From Sapria himalayana (lineage: Eukaryota > Streptophyta > Magnoliopsida > Malpighiales > Rafflesiaceae): 64,000 nt of DNA. This document shows positions 18,924 through 31,948 of the stretch, piece by piece. The notes below the pieces were generated by a model, which ran no database searches, was not told where the DNA came from, and worked only from the letters and a program-made list of their open reading frames with translations. The translations under genes were made by a program, and so were the position numbers. The DNA is taken from contig JAREIK010018581.1 in NCBI GenBank assembly GCA_029783825.1, forward strand, positions 50,001-114,000, read 5' to 3'. Each line of letters opens with the position of its first letter. Within the stretch, counting starts at the first letter, position 1.

Positions 18924-21900
18924 TCAGGGGTTCATCTTCATCCTGGACCTGTGCTCTCCACCGCCCATCATCATTTGGTAAGCAGAGGCATAACCCATCA
19001 GCTTATGAAGAGGCGAGCTTCGTGTTTTGGCCGGATTGACCTTCTTTCCGGAGGATGTGGCCTTCTCGTCTGTTGCGGGTGATGAAGATGAGGCCGCGCT
19101 TCTTCTGCTCGCAGCATCATCCGAGCGCGCATGGCATGGAGGTTGAGCATCCGGAGCTGGTCTATGTGGAAGGAGGCGAATTCTGTTTTCGAGCGAAAAC
19201 TTGAGGATAATAGAACAAGAACCACATCTCAGCAGATGGAACTTGCGTCCATGGATGAGAAAATCAGCAGGTAGCTGAAGCAGCGTCGAGCATTTTGCAC
19301 AGGTTATCAAAGGGGCTCCCCCGGCAATTGGCAAGAGGTACCTTGCCAACATCTTGGGTCTCTCCCCTCTCATCTCCTCGTCATCTCTCTGCACTTCATC
19401 TTCTACCTTTCTTCCATTCCCAAGCGCGAGAAGCTCACGGGCCTCTGCGTGCAGTTGTGGACTGCTGGAGGAAGAAAAGGCACGGCCAGAGTGATTGTTA
19501 GGGTGGAAACAGTGCGTCCCTTGCCCGTGCTGGTGGTGGTTCCCACCATCGAACCTCCCGTGAAACGCAGCACAGTTCATGTTCGGAAACCTTTCATCTT
19601 CTCCCACGGCCGTGTAATCATTGAACACTGGGGCACGGCGATCCATTGCTCTCCATCCATTAATGCAGCGATCTGTGTCATGTTGATCCAGCCGTTCAAA
19701 ACACATCCTCATCTTCTCCAGTTCTAGGCATGCGGCCTCGTTGTGGCTGGGATCATGGCTAGGGCCGCGGTGGTGGCGGTGGCGGCGGCTCGTTGGCCCT
19801 GAATGGCTCCTGATTTGATAGGGAGATAGGTGAGCTGGTTGACAAAATGGAGTGGAAGAACAGCAGCAGTTCATAACAGGGGGAGGAAGAGGAAAGGGTT
19901 TTGTGGGCTTGGAAGATGCATCGTCGCACAGAACCGATTTGGAACGCCATTTCGTCTTCATCCCGAATTGTTCCTCGCGCCGTCTCTCAGAGGAACTTCT
20001 ACGCAGATTCTTATGCCCGTCGGGCGATTTGCCAGGGTTTGCTTCGTCGGACGACAAGCCGCCATCATAATAAACACGAGAGCTTCTGGTTGCTGGGGAT
20101 TTCAGCATCTGTTGCAGGATGGCACTGCCGACCTCAGCACTGCTGGGTCTGACAACAAATGCGGATGTGTCTGATGGACAACAGCCATTGCCTCCCACTT
20201 CTAGCCTTCCTCCTGCCAACAGCTCTTCTTGCTCCATGGGAACGATCTCGACGGATGGAGGAACTTCTGCTGGAACTCGAGCCTGTTCCTCCTCCCAAGT
20301 TGAGGAGCAGCCATGGCTTCTCTGCTGCTCATCATCATCATCCCCAGATCTATTTCGATCCTCACTCTGCTCTTCACCAGGTAGAAATTGATCCTTTTCA
20401 TACTTTTGGTCCAAAGAATACTCTGTGCCTGATGAATCCACAAATTATCTAGCACTAGAACTATCCAAACATGTTATGATTTTTTCAACTTTTGCTGCTG
20501 GAGATAGAGAGAGATAGAGAGAAATATATAGTGATAGAGAGGGATAGAGAGAGATATAGAGAGATAGAGAGAGACAGATAGAGAGAGATAGAGAGAGATA
20601 GAGATAGATAGAGATAGAGATAGAGATAGATAGAGATAGAATGAGAGATAAATAGATATATATATATATATACACACACACACAGAGAGAATTAGAGATA
20701 TAATATCATCAGGCTAGAGGTGTCAAATGGGCCGGGCCAGGCCTGCCCTTTTTTTTTAGCACGAGCGTGCATTTTTGCCGGGCCAGGCACTGCAAGGTTA
20801 CTGTACCGTGCCGTGCCTGGCCCGTCATGGTTTAAAAAAGCTGGGCCTGGCACCGCCGGTAGGCACGGTAGGCCGTGCCGTGCCTGGCCCGCTCGGGCCT
20901 GGCCGTACTGTTCGGGGCCCTTGGGACCGTGGTTCGGGCAATCAGATCCGACCCACGGTCTTTTTTGAGGGGAGGGGCAATCGTGGGGTCGAGCTCGAGG
21001 GACACCCGACACGAGATGAACCCGTGCCGGTGTGCCGTGCCACAGGCCGAACCATGCCGGGTCAAGCGTGGCACGGCTCGCGCCTGACCCGGGCACGGCA
21101 CGAGCCCGGGCCGGGCCAGGAATGGCCGAACCGTGCCTCGTGTCGAGCAGGGCAAGTCCGGCCCGGTTGACACCTCTACATCAGGCAAGAATAATATTAA
21201 GACGATTGATCACATATATGATTTCTTTAAATTTCAGGAATAAAATAATCGAGACTTGTGCACTGGGTATGATCTTCATCTCCATTATTATCACCGTGCT
21301 CTCCTTATTAATATAGGGGGGGTGATTATATTTGATTTATTTTTCTTTTTAATTATGCTAATATCCTTCTGCAATTTATTTTTGTTTTTATTTTCATTTC
21401 AATTATTATAAGGATGGTACTGTAATTGCCTACTTCTCCCACTAAGGTACTATCATAGAGATGGTGGTTCGTGGTGAAATAGTTAAAACAACAGTTTTCA
21501 CCACTGGGTCATAAAATTGAAGTTTATAAACATGCAATTCTTCTAATTTCAAAGTTTACCTGACTCACATGATCAGCTCATCATTAACATAAAAAATAAC
21601 ATGCTTACAGACTATTTCATCTTGATAAAATTGTTACTACTATTGTTCTAACACGACCTTTGAGAATAAATACCATTAAATGAATAAATTTGCAAAATCT
21701 AATATATATTAGGTATCAAGTATGAGATTGAATGTGAAGTGTTGAATAATAAGCTAAAGAATAATAATATTCAATAAATTTGCAAACCCTAGACCCTAAA
21801 TTACGAACCATAAACCCTAAAGCACATATTGAGTGCTAAAAAAATAAAATAAAATAAAAAACACATTGAGCGCTATGATGTGTTTAAATCATCACCAATG

Positions 21901-22225
21901 CACTGGATCTCATAAGAACTCTAAAGTCAAAAATGCTTGGTCGCGATCACTATTGAGATGATTGATCATTGTGTAAGTTTATCATATGCATTTATCCTGT
22001 GGTTGGTAATATAGAATTAGAAAGAGGGTGAAAAAAAAAACTAAAAAAAAAACTAAAAATTAATAAATTATTTATTGAATAATTTTTTCCTAGGTTCTTC
22101 AAATAATAATAATAATAATAATCAAAGTCATCCTAAATATGTTAGTAAAAACTAATAATCATAAAGCTCCAATATTCTAAGAATTACATTGGAATAACTA
22201 TGACACACACACACACTCACACTCT

Positions 22226-22268
<43 letters not shown>

Positions 22269-24795
22269 CATAAAACAAAGGGGAACCATCATGTTAGGTG
22301 CTCGCATGAAAAAAACAATGAAAATAATATAAAACATAGCATAAGTTATAATATCATCTTTTAAACTGATATATAAATATCCAGAATATTAAACATGGAA
22401 AAAATAAAAAAAAAAAATATGTTATCGAAATGTAGACTATGATTTTGGTCTCATCTTGTATCTTCTCGAAATGGAAGAAATAATTTATTGTGATCATAAA
22501 ATATTAGATTAGAGATAATATATCTTATTATTACTCTCAGAGTAGAGAGTAGTAAAAGAAGTGACTGAAAATTTAATCATGTTGAATATTATAGTGATCA
22601 TTACATTATATCATGTCTCTACTCAATATCAATGAATTATTGTACATCTCTTACTTTTCTGTTAAATAAGAATATCTAAGAGAAAAATATAATATATCAT
22701 AGTAAATTTATTTTTTGCACATAATGATGTTTAACCAGAGTTAGAAAATATGATTAGTTGAATATGAAGAGATGTATCAAACTAACCATGGTATGGAGAA
22801 TCAAAGAAATGATTTACTAAATCAACTTCGTATGTTATATTTGATGTGTTCGATTATATAAATACTAACATATCGGATCTCATAAGAATTTATAAATTAA
22901 ATTATTAAAAATAATACTATGATGATCGAGCATATGTGAAATCTTTATTATATTGCATGCATGTGTTTGAGATCATATCTTAGTGAGATGATAAATATTG
23001 TAGGTCCAAGACTCATCGGATAAAATATTTTTAAATTTTTGAGATAAAATTATCAAGATATTAACTTTTTCTAGATGGTAAGATTATGGGATAAATCAAG
23101 AGACATGTGCAATGGGTACAGTCTCTGACAGTCAAGTAGTTATCTTTCATATAATCATTCTATATATAGTCAAATGAATTGGAGGATTAAGGTCGAACAA
23201 AGAAATAATATCTAGCTCATTAGATATATCACTAGAGTACAGCTCAAAAGATCAGGCCATAAAATTGTATCCAATGCATATATCTACTATAACAATATGA
23301 TATTTCTATGATCATAATTTAAACCTCAATTTTAAGAAAATATATAAGTTTTTTCAAGATTTTTTTTTATCAGAAACTGAGTAATAATACTCTTTGCAAG
23401 GAAGCACGGACACGGCTCCCTACGGTAGTGTCCAACACTTGGACACGTGGACACGGCACGGATATGTGTCCGATACTCCATGTGGCGTATCATTGCACAA
23501 TCCGCATCCGATACGCTACGTGGCATATCGGATGGTTGCGTCGGCAGCCGTATTCATGTCTATAGTGCCCGACGTCCGACGACGTCGGGTGGCCAACGTC
23601 GCCGCATGGGCGATGTTGGCCACTGGTAGGGGGCGGGCGCGATTTGAGGGTGAGGCAGGAGCGGGCGTGATTTGAGGGGAGAGGCAGGGGTGGCGTGAAT
23701 TGAGGGGAGAGGCAGGGGCGGCATGAATTGAGGGGAGAGGCAGGGGCGGCGCGAATTGAGTGGAGAGGCAGGGACGGCACGAATTGAAGGGAGAGGCAGG
23801 GGCGGCCCGAATTGAGGGGAGAGGCAGGGGCGGTGCGAATTGAGAGGAGAGGCAGGGGCGGCCCGAATTGAGGGGAGAGGCAGGGGCGGTGCGAATTGAG
23901 GGGAGAGGCAGGGGCGGCGCGAATTGAGGGGAGAGGCAGGGGCGGCGCGAATTGAGGGGAGAGGCAGGGGCGCCGCGAATTGAGGGGAGAGGCAGGGGCG
24001 CCGCGAATTGAGGGGAGAGGCAGGGGCGGCGCGAATTGAGGGGAGAGGCAGGGACGGCGCGAATTGAGGGGAGAGGCAGGGACGGCGCGAATTGAGGGGA
24101 GAGGCAGGGACGGCGCGAATTGAGGGGAGAGGCAGGGACGGCGCGAATTGAGGGGAGAGGCAGGGGCGGCGCGAATTGAGGGGAGAGGTAGGGGCAGGCG
24201 TATTTGAGGGGGAGGCAGGAGAGGGCATGATTTGAGGGGAAAGACAGGGGCGGCACGAATTGAGGGGAGAGGCAGGGGCGGGCGTATTTGTGTGGGGATG
24301 TGGCATAAAATAAAATATTTTAATAAAATATAATAAAATATTTTAATAAAATAAAATAAAATATTTTAATTTAATTTAATTTAATAAATTTTATAAAATA
24401 CCTAATATTTATAATTAATAATTTTTATTTTTATTTTTATTTTTATTTTTATTTTTATTTTTTTATCATGTCGTATTCTAATCATATTCGTATCCTAGTT
24501 TTTTAGAATTTGTTGTGTTCCCGTATTTTGCCGTGTCGTATCTTTGTGTCCGTGTCCGTATCCGTGATTCTTAGACTCTTTGAGCTAGGTAATCATAATT
24601 AACAACTCATCATCTCTCGTAATTAAATATTATTTATACACACAATCAATAAATAAGTTTATCATCAAAAAAAATTCTAAAAATTTAATAAACTAAACTC
24701 TCATAGATTATTTAAAATCATATGAGTTCTTTCATGATATACATTAGAATGTGTACTCTAGCCGAACTAAAAAATCAAAAAGTTACTTTATATAA

Positions 24796-24857
<62 letters not shown>

Positions 24858-25900
24858 TTGGGAAGAATAAGTCTCATTAGAAAAATATATTTTTGTTCTA
24901 CCATGATGGTATGACTTGGTGCTATGCTGGATAAGATAATGTTTTAAAAGTAGATTTTGATATGATAATATCATTAAGAAAAATAATAAAAAATAATAAA
25001 AAATTGAAATAATAAATTGAGTATAACTCATTTATTTCTTGTAAATAAATTATTTAACATTTAAGATCAGATAAATCAACTATAGGATCATCTGACTTTT
25101 CAAGAAATTTTTATTTATTATGAGCAGGCTACATAAAAGTATTATTATCTCCTAGAATAATTTCAAAGTTTTAGATGATTTAGTCTATTAATTCTATACT
25201 TATCAAAGAATTACTTCCTTATACAAATGTTATTTTCTCCATAATCAATTTTTTTGTACATATTGATGCATATGATGACTTGAAAATAATGAGCGGTGAC
25301 ATTCTATCCTAGCTTGAGGCCCAAGTAGGACTCTAGAGGAATAAAGAAGAATAAAATACATGTCTTCTAAATTCTTAATCTGCTTAGACTCATAAGTCAT
25401 ACTCAAAAAGATAATATTGATATTAACTAATACTTTATTAATCTCTGGTTAATATATTTATCTTTTCTTTATTATTGAAATAATTAAAAATATATATTTT
25501 ATTATCCATGATAATTTATCATAGTATTTTATCATATTCCTATCATAAAAATTATTATAATCATTTCAATTAAATATTTTTTTATAATCTCATTTTGTAA
25601 GAAACCAACATCATAGTAGTGTGATCATCAAAAGATGAAGGATATTCTAATCGTAAGAATAGTTTGATTCCAAGCAATGTTGAATATATTTTTTCTAGGG
25701 TACTTGCCAAATCACATATCATGTGATTGGAACATGAGTCTTGCTATTGCGAACCTATAGCCCCGGGTGTTGTGCCCATATATTTAGAAGGGATCACATG
25801 GATTTGGTTTGGGGGGAAGGATGAGTGGGCAAATATATATACATACACACACACATATACACACACACATATACACACACACATATACACATATATATTT

Positions 25901-25942
<42 letters not shown>

Positions 25943-28843
25943 CTCATTTCATAAGGGTGTGCATTGTGCTACTACATAAAACTTGATATATCATCACTTG
26001 ATCAGTAAAGTAAGAATAAATTTATCAAACATATACTCTAAAGCATTATTATTTTTAATAATTTTAATATTTTTATTAAATTATTTTAAATTTTTATGAA
26101 ATAACTAAAAAAATATGAGATATGTAATAAAAAATAAATAACCAAATAAAAAATATAAAATCATCAATAAATATAATAAAAAATATCCAAAATAATATTG
26201 AGTTTCAATTCTATTAGACTCTCAAATATTTAAATAAATTGGATAATAGGAACTAATATATACTAGTCTTTCAAATAAAATATGAAACTCTGATATATTT
26301 TCTGATCTAATGGGCCACATAGTCTAGCATAAAGATGATTCTAACACTATGATCCAAAATATTCACTTTGGCTAGAGATAGATAAATAAGTCAAGAATAA
26401 TCATGTGGTTGATCATAAAGAAAATCCTATGCCCCTTATTCTCGCAAAATAACACAAGAAATAATATCAAAATAAAATTATTTAGCAATATAACTCATGC
26501 AAAAAAAAAATAATTCTCTATCTATTTGACATCTCTTCTAATATATAATATAATATATTATTACTTTTTAATTTTTTAATATTTTTATCAAATTAATGTT
26601 TTAACATGTTATGAAAAATATAAAAAATATAAAAAACTTATTATCAATCACGAAACAAATATATTTATATATATCTCGAGCAATTATTAATAAAAATAAT
26701 TAGCTACGTATTATCAAGCAAATATATTCCTATTCAAATCAGACTCTCATTTAAGATGAAAATTCTATTAAATATTTCTAATTGATATGTCTCACACTCT
26801 AAAATTAAACTACCCCTAAGACTAGAATAAAATAATGAGTCCAAGATATTCATACAACAAGAGGGTGTGATCTTATAATTAAATAATAAATATATAATTT
26901 AGCCTGCTCAATTTCAAATAAAATCTTTCACATAATAATGTAGCAAGTTTTCTTGAAAAATAACTCACAGAAATTAAACTAATATAATAATCATAAATAC
27001 ATATGACAAGTAAAAATAATAAATATTCAAATTAAATAATTTTCAAGTATTTATCATTAGTGATAATCATGAACTCATAGAAAATAAAAAATAAAAAATT
27101 AAAATATAATTATAAGTTATATAAATATTTACTATTGTGTCAATAATCAAAAGTTTAATTGAGAATATAATTTTTATATTTCTCTATTATAAGTGACATT
27201 GTGACATGATAAATGAGTTATGTGAGGATCCTTAAATGAACTATGATAAAAATAATTTATATATTTCTCAATCTCATCTCCAAAAATAATATATAATAAT
27301 TAATTAATTATTTATAGTGGGATCTATTTTCTTGCAAAGAGTTCCTCAAACATTCACACCGATTTTTTAAATTATAATATATATTTTGTACAAATCTAGA
27401 AGAATCATAATTAGGGTTTAAGTCCAAACATTTTTGTGCATTGCCATTTGCTTTCGCCTGTCGTTATGCACTGCTATGTATTGTCGAGCACCACCTAGGG
27501 TTTGCGAATCAAAAAATACCATCACACACTGCAACCACATCACACATCATCTAGACAATTCGCACATTAGCATTACGCATTGTTGTGCACTTGAGCACCA
27601 TCGCTTACACTATTATGCACACCTCCTTGTGCTCTTGTGCGCATGTACACATTGTAGTTGCACACAATGAATGTGCCACTACTATTTTTGCGTAGTCGAT
27701 AGGAAAAAAGTAAACTAAGGAGACGAAACATATTTTATAATTAAAAATACTACTTTGAAATCATATTATAAATTGAAATGTAAAAATAAAATATAAACAT
27801 AATATATTGAATAATAATATATAACTCAGATGCTTATATAATAGTCAACTATGCTTAGGATAGCTCTAATGTTGAGTGAGTGAGAAGGATTGATAGATAG
27901 ATAGATAGATAGAGAGGAGGATAGAGAGGGATGGATAGATAGAGAGAGAGAGGGATGGATAGATAGAGAGAGGGATGGATAGATAGAGAGAGGGATGGAT
28001 AGATAGAGAGAGAGAGGGATGGATAGATAGAGAGAGAGAGAGGGATGGATAGATAGAGAGAGAGAGGGATGGATAGATAGAGAGAGGGATGGATAGATAG
28101 AGAGAGAGAGGGATGGATAGATAGAGAGAGAGAGAGGGATGGATAGATAGAGAGAGAGAGAGAGGGATGGATGGATAGATAGATAGAGAGAGGGGGATGG
28201 AAAGATATAGAGAGAGAGGAATGGAGAGATAGAGGGGGGATGGATAGATAGAGAGAGAGAGAGGGATAGAGAGAAGGATATAGAGAGAGAGAGGGATAGA
28301 GAGAAGGATATAGAGAGAGAGAGGGATAGAGAGATAGATAGAGAGAGAGACAGGGATTGATAGATAGATAGATAGAGAGAGGGGGATGGAAAGATATAGA
28401 GAGAGAGGAATGGAGAGATAGAGGGGGGATGGATGGATAGAGAGAGAGGGATAGAGAGAAGGATATAGAGAGAGAGAGAGAGGGATAGAGGGATAGAGAG
28501 AGAGGAGTTCATAATTCATATATCGACTTTAAACAATTGTGATAACGATGAGTTCATAAATTCACAATGATGTTTAGATTGAGTTCTTGACATAATAAAA
28601 AGATTGAGGCAAATTTACTAAAATTTGGAATCATTCAAATACATGTTGTTTTCTTGAACTAGGGTTTTTTTTTTTCACAAGCAATAAATCTTTAGAATTT
28701 TCTTTTTTTTTTTTTTAATTACCTTGGAGATGAGCTCCGCATCCGCCACACTCGTACAAAGAAACATGAGGAAACTCGGGGAGAATCTGCAAGCACCTGG
28801 GGCATCTTACAAGACGAACCTCCGCAGCCGATCCAGAGCTCAT
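18924..28843 (-). CDS. EDR4: EDR4-like zinc-ribbon protein (541 aa), two coding exons
   Basis: In Arabidopsis, EDR4 is a negative regulator of powdery mildew resistance and salicylate-linked defence that works with clathrin heavy chain and EDR1. Coding exon 1 is 28723-28843 (MSSGSAAEVRLVRCPRCLQI and on, 40 codons plus one base), ending CAAG|GTAATT. Exon 2 is 18924-20428, after 'gattcatcag'. The phase-1 join is exact (HLQ-GTEYSLDQKYEK). The N-terminal zinc ribbon has C14, C17, C32 and C35. The C-terminal 'probable zinc-ribbon' domain has the typical PIAGGAPLITCAKCSTLLQL with C417, C420, C442 and C445, then a late SPLHKLMGYAS motif also typical of the family. The middle is low-complexity, Ser/His/Arg-rich. 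A splice acceptor just before the ATG ('cttgcag' at 28851-28857) suggests an intron in the 5' untranslated region. The 8.3-kb coding intron contains transposons and minisatellites. I cannot tell EDR4 proper from a paralogue. Confidence 0.85.
20495..20695. repeat. GATA/GAGA-rich microsatellite
   Basis: About 180 bp of 'gagagatagagatagata'-type repeats end in short (TA)n and (CA)n runs. It lies in the EDR4-like intron just upstream of exon 2 and abuts the hAT MITE at 20715. Overlapping minus-strand open frames rich in Ser, Leu, Ile and Tyr are products of the repeat. Confidence 0.9.
20715..21178. mobile_element. Non-autonomous hAT MITE, perfect TSD
   Basis: The ends are TAGAGGTGTCAAATGGGCC and 'cccggttgacacctcta'. 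The 8-bp duplication CATCAGGC is perfect (20707-20714 and 21179-21186). The 464-bp GC-rich body contains the family hairpin at about 20925-20960 and the 'gggaggggcaatcgtggg' core. It sits in the EDR4-like intron. Long open frames on both strands reflect GC-rich composition. Confidence 0.92.
21187..23396. other. AT-rich intron interior with a GT microsatellite
   Basis: No gene is visible. A compound AC/GT microsatellite (about 22204-22266, 'cacacacac' turning into 'gtgtgtgtg') is itself an inverted repeat. The remainder is AT-rich unique-looking intron sequence of the EDR4-like gene. Confidence 0.6.
23397..24574 (-). mobile_element. hAT-like element with an expanded 28-bp tandem repeat
   Basis: The left end is CAAGGAAGCACGGACACGG and the reverse-complemented right end is CTAAGAATCACGGATACGG (14 of 19 identical). 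Perfect 8-bp flanks ACTCTTTG (23389-23396 and 24575-24582) support a hAT-like insertion. The order mirrors the copy at 15018-15660 in opposite orientation: 'gatacg' palindromes, the 28-bp array, AT-rich 'taaaataaaatattttaa' sequence and 'gtgtccgtgtccgtatcc'. It has no transposase and is in the EDR4-like intron. Confidence 0.75.
23640..24290. repeat. 28-bp minisatellite, about 20 units
   Basis: The unit is 'gaattgaggggagaggcagg' followed by 'ggcggcgc', 28 bp long, repeated about 20 times with point variants at the last six bases. Because 28 is not a multiple of three, every minus-strand frame encodes the same 28-residue period (APASPLNSRRPCLSPQFAPP and on), producing overlapping open frames of about 246-248 codons that are not genes. 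Confidence 0.9.
24583..27885. other. AT-rich intron interior with microsatellites
   Basis: This is the rest of the EDR4-like intron. It includes a (TA)n run at about 24806-24855 and an AC/TA microsatellite at about 25838-25942. A less AT-rich stretch at about 27427-27690 has many 'gcac' and 'ttgtgcac' motifs but no recognisable protein. No gene or clear terminal repeats were seen. Confidence 0.5.
27886..28505. repeat. GATA/GAGAGAGGGATGG minisatellite array
   Basis: About 620 bp is built from 'gagagagagggatggatag' + 'ata' and related units, including larger repeated blocks ('gggggatggaaagatataga' occurs near 28192 and 28381). It lies about 220 bp downstream of the first coding exon of the EDR4-like gene, inside its intron. 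Minus-strand Ser/Leu/Ile/Pro frames of over 200 codons are repeat products. Confidence 0.9.
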
Positions 28844-28934
28844 GCTTCTCCTGCAAGTGAGCCAAGTTGATTATCATACGGCTCTTTGCACCCACTTTGC
28901 GCTCATCAAAATTCTCCTCCTACATATCCAGACC

Positions 28935-28980
28935 CCAGAGAGAGAGAGAGAGAGAGAGCGAGAGAGCGAGAGAGCGAGCC
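28935..28980. repeat. (AG)n tract in the EDR4-like 5' leader region
   Basis: A run of AG/GA with later 'gcgagagagcgagagagcga' units lies 90-135 bp upstream of the EDR4-like ATG. On the minus (sense) strand it is a CT-rich tract, common in plant leaders and core promoters. It may fall within the leader exon or intron. Confidence 0.6.
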
Positions 28981-29220
28981 AGCTGCAACAGGATTAAAAA
29001 TGAAGATAATAAGTGAAACAAGGAGACTCCATTTGCTTCTCTTTGTTACTTCCTCCACATATTTCATACAGTACGGCGGGGGCCCTTGTCGCCACAAGAG
29101 CTACTTGAATCATCGTCAATCAGCTTCAAGTTTCGAATTTAGAACACGCAGACATCGCTGCAACTCGTATCAGACGTACCGATCATACCCTAGAAATAGA
29201 ATACTAACAGAATGAAGCTG

Positions 29221-31640
29221 CCCAGGCAGGTAGCTAAGCGGGATCGGGAGAAATTTTTTGTGGAAAAAAACAATCTCTCTTCCTTATTGCACGTGATCAG
29301 GGAACGAAGGTGCCAATCCTCCATTGGATTTCTGCGCTCGGAACTCGAAATTAGGGATTTGCATTTAGGGGTGTGACTTGTGGATCGTGGGTAGAAGGAG
29401 GAGGAGGAGAGGGGGTTTTTTTTTTAATGGCTGTCACTCTCTGACAACTAATCAACAGTCGTTTAATTTTATTTTAAAAAAAATATTTTAATTTTTTTTA
29501 ATATTTTTCCTGGAACTAGTTAGACATGCTTAAAAACAATTTTATTTTTTTTTAAATATAAAATAAATAATGGGAGAATTATGTTGTGGTGCATCACCCC
29601 CAAAAAATAAAATAAAAAAACCTAATTTTCAATATTTAAAAAAATATATACTAAACTTTCATGTAATTAATTTTTGGTGCACATATTTATATTAATACAA
29701 AAGTATCCTTTTTTTTTTAAATAAAATAAACCTAACCAAAGGTAGCATTCGAGTTCAAGGAAGTAAGGGTAATTTCGTATTTAAATAAAGTAGCGCACCA
29801 AAATATAATTAATTTTAAATATTAAAAGTTTTGTTTTTTTTTTATTTTTTCATGAATAGTGCAGCAAAATATAATTATCTCATAATTAATTATTGGAATT
29901 TTTTTTATTGATAATTAATAAACAAATATATTAATTGATCACCTTTTATTTTTTTCTCCTAAAAAACAGTGTTTTCAATCTTGATAAATTTTTAAAAAAT
30001 AAGAATTCTTTTTTTTTTTTTTTGATAATTTTGGGTTAGATATATAATTTATCTTATTAAATATAAATAATTAATCATTGGGAAATTTATATTATTTTTT
30101 ATATTTTTGTGTCAATATTATTTCCAGTCATCTCCTGGCCCTGGAATTGAATTAGAACGTGGCCGGTTGCCAGTTTTGGAACAACAACAAACACGTGATG
30201 AAAATTGAAATGACTTTTTTGTTTTTTGTTTTTTATTTTTTTCCCCCTTTGGATGGCAAACCCCAATTTTGTTTTTTCAAAATTGCCAAGTGGGGACTAT
30301 ATTTTTAATAGTATTTATAATTATGCCAATCAAGCCTTTTCTCCGATCAAACTCAAAGTTCAAACCCAGGACCAAAAATTTCTCCCCTTATTTACACTTT
30401 TTTTTTTATAATTTCTATTTCTAGTAATATTATTATTTAAAAAAAAATACCATTTTTCTACGCACAAATTAAAAATTAATAATTTCAATTTCTAGTAATA
30501 TTATTATTTAAAAAAAATACCATTTTTCTACGCACATAATAGAAGAAGCATACCACCATCAAGAGGCATAGGGCTAACCTAATAATAAGACTAAATTTTA
30601 TCTCTATTTTTCAATTTTAGATATTTTAGCTAGCCAAACACAAAAAATTCCTCTCCAACCCACCCTCTATTTCATTTTCTATATCATAGTTTACTCAAAT
30701 GGTTCAACAAATGTGGAGAGTCATTTAAGCTCTCTTAATTTTCTCTCCCTTTTTTCTCTCTTTCTCTCTCCTTTTTTCTCTCTTTCTCTCTCCTTTTTTT
30801 CTCTCTTTATCTCTCTATATCATGTTTAACTTTTTAAAAAAAAGTTAAAAGTTAGGTATAAAAATAAAGAGTGTGGTTAGAGTGTATTTAGAAAAATATC
30901 TAGCTAAAATAATAAATTTAATATTTAAATATATTTTGAGTTGTTATTTTATTGAGTGTGGTTGGAGATGCTCTAAGAGATCTCCAATATGATAGCTAAA
31001 CCTTTCATTTTAGTTATTTTACAAAGCCGACCCTTAAATTTTATCCCCAAGAGACTAGTCATCACTCTAGTTATTTCCCATCAGCACTATTTGGCTGGCT
31101 ATTTCTAGTTAGGTCAAAGACGCTAGTTATTTCCACTTTAGTTATTTCAAAAATATTTTCTCAAATTTATCCTAATCATAATTTTTTTTTTTTGCATAAA
31201 TGTGTATATCATAAAAAATAAAACATATTGCTTCTATTAATTCAAATTTAAAAATTTTTTATTTCATGATTATTATAAATAATATCGTTATCAAAAAATT
31301 AAAAAAATTAAAATTTTGATTACGTTGCTCAACACATCACCATGCGACGTCACCAAGATGATGATGACATAACAATAACATACTATAAATTATTTTAGAT
31401 TTTATTAATTAAAAATTATTAAAATTAGTCAAATAAATAGCTAAAATAGATAGTATTATTAGAGTTACTTTGAAAATTTGGTTAGTTAAAATAGATAATA
31501 TAATATTTTAATAATCATTTAAAATAATCATTTATCAACAGTATCATTTACTACCACAGTAATGTTTCAGTAAAAAAAAATCCATCGGTGCTATTTTTAC
31601 CACAATAGAATTAGCATTTCTTTTTACCATGACTTATCAC
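29221..31640. other. Intergenic: EDR4-like promoter side and MITE-like sequence
   Basis: A CACGTG (G-box) occurs at about 29289, upstream of the minus-strand EDR4-like gene. Positions about 29572-29885 look like a MITE, with 'gagaattatgttgtggtgca' at left and a roughly complementary 'gcagcaaaatataattatct' at right. A direct repeat of about 55 bp ('attattatttaaaaaaaa', 'taccatttttctacgcacaa') is present at about 30428-30540. Between about 30640 and 31000 there are 'ctctccaaccca' and 'ggttggagatgctcta' motifs typical of Tourist-like MITE ends, not resolved further. No gene was seen. Confidence 0.45.
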
Positions 31641-31881
31641 CAAGGCAGTGAAACTTGAGAAAAAAAAAAAAAAACAGTTCGCCTCATGGAAATCCCGTTG
31701 TTGGCCACAAAAACCATAAACAATTCCCTCTCACAATGATAATAAGAAAGATACCGGGCTCGCGGTCCAAGGACAAAACCATAGATATAAATATATATAT
31801 ATATAGATATATAAACACTCGCCGTAAGTACCATCCAATGTTTCCCTCTGGCCTGACTATATGTATCTCATATATACATAT

Positions 31882-31921
<40 letters not shown>

Positions 31922-31948
31922 CAGTGGATGAGATGTTATTAAGGAGCA

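Noticed and set aside
20429..20441. Start of the EDR4-like protein at 20441
   Set aside because: The codon there is GTG just after an in-frame TAA; an upstream exon at 28723-28843 with matching phase supplies the real N terminus.
18678..20452. Several plus-strand frames of 60-134 codons
   Set aside because: Antisense shadows of the EDR4-like exon.
20692..21316. Frames of 70-134 codons on both strands
   Set aside because: Inside or across the 20715-21178 MITE; no conserved protein.
27826..28519. Minus-strand Ser/Leu/Ile/Pro frames of 217 and 228 codons
   Set aside because: Translation of a GATA/GAGA minisatellite in two frames.
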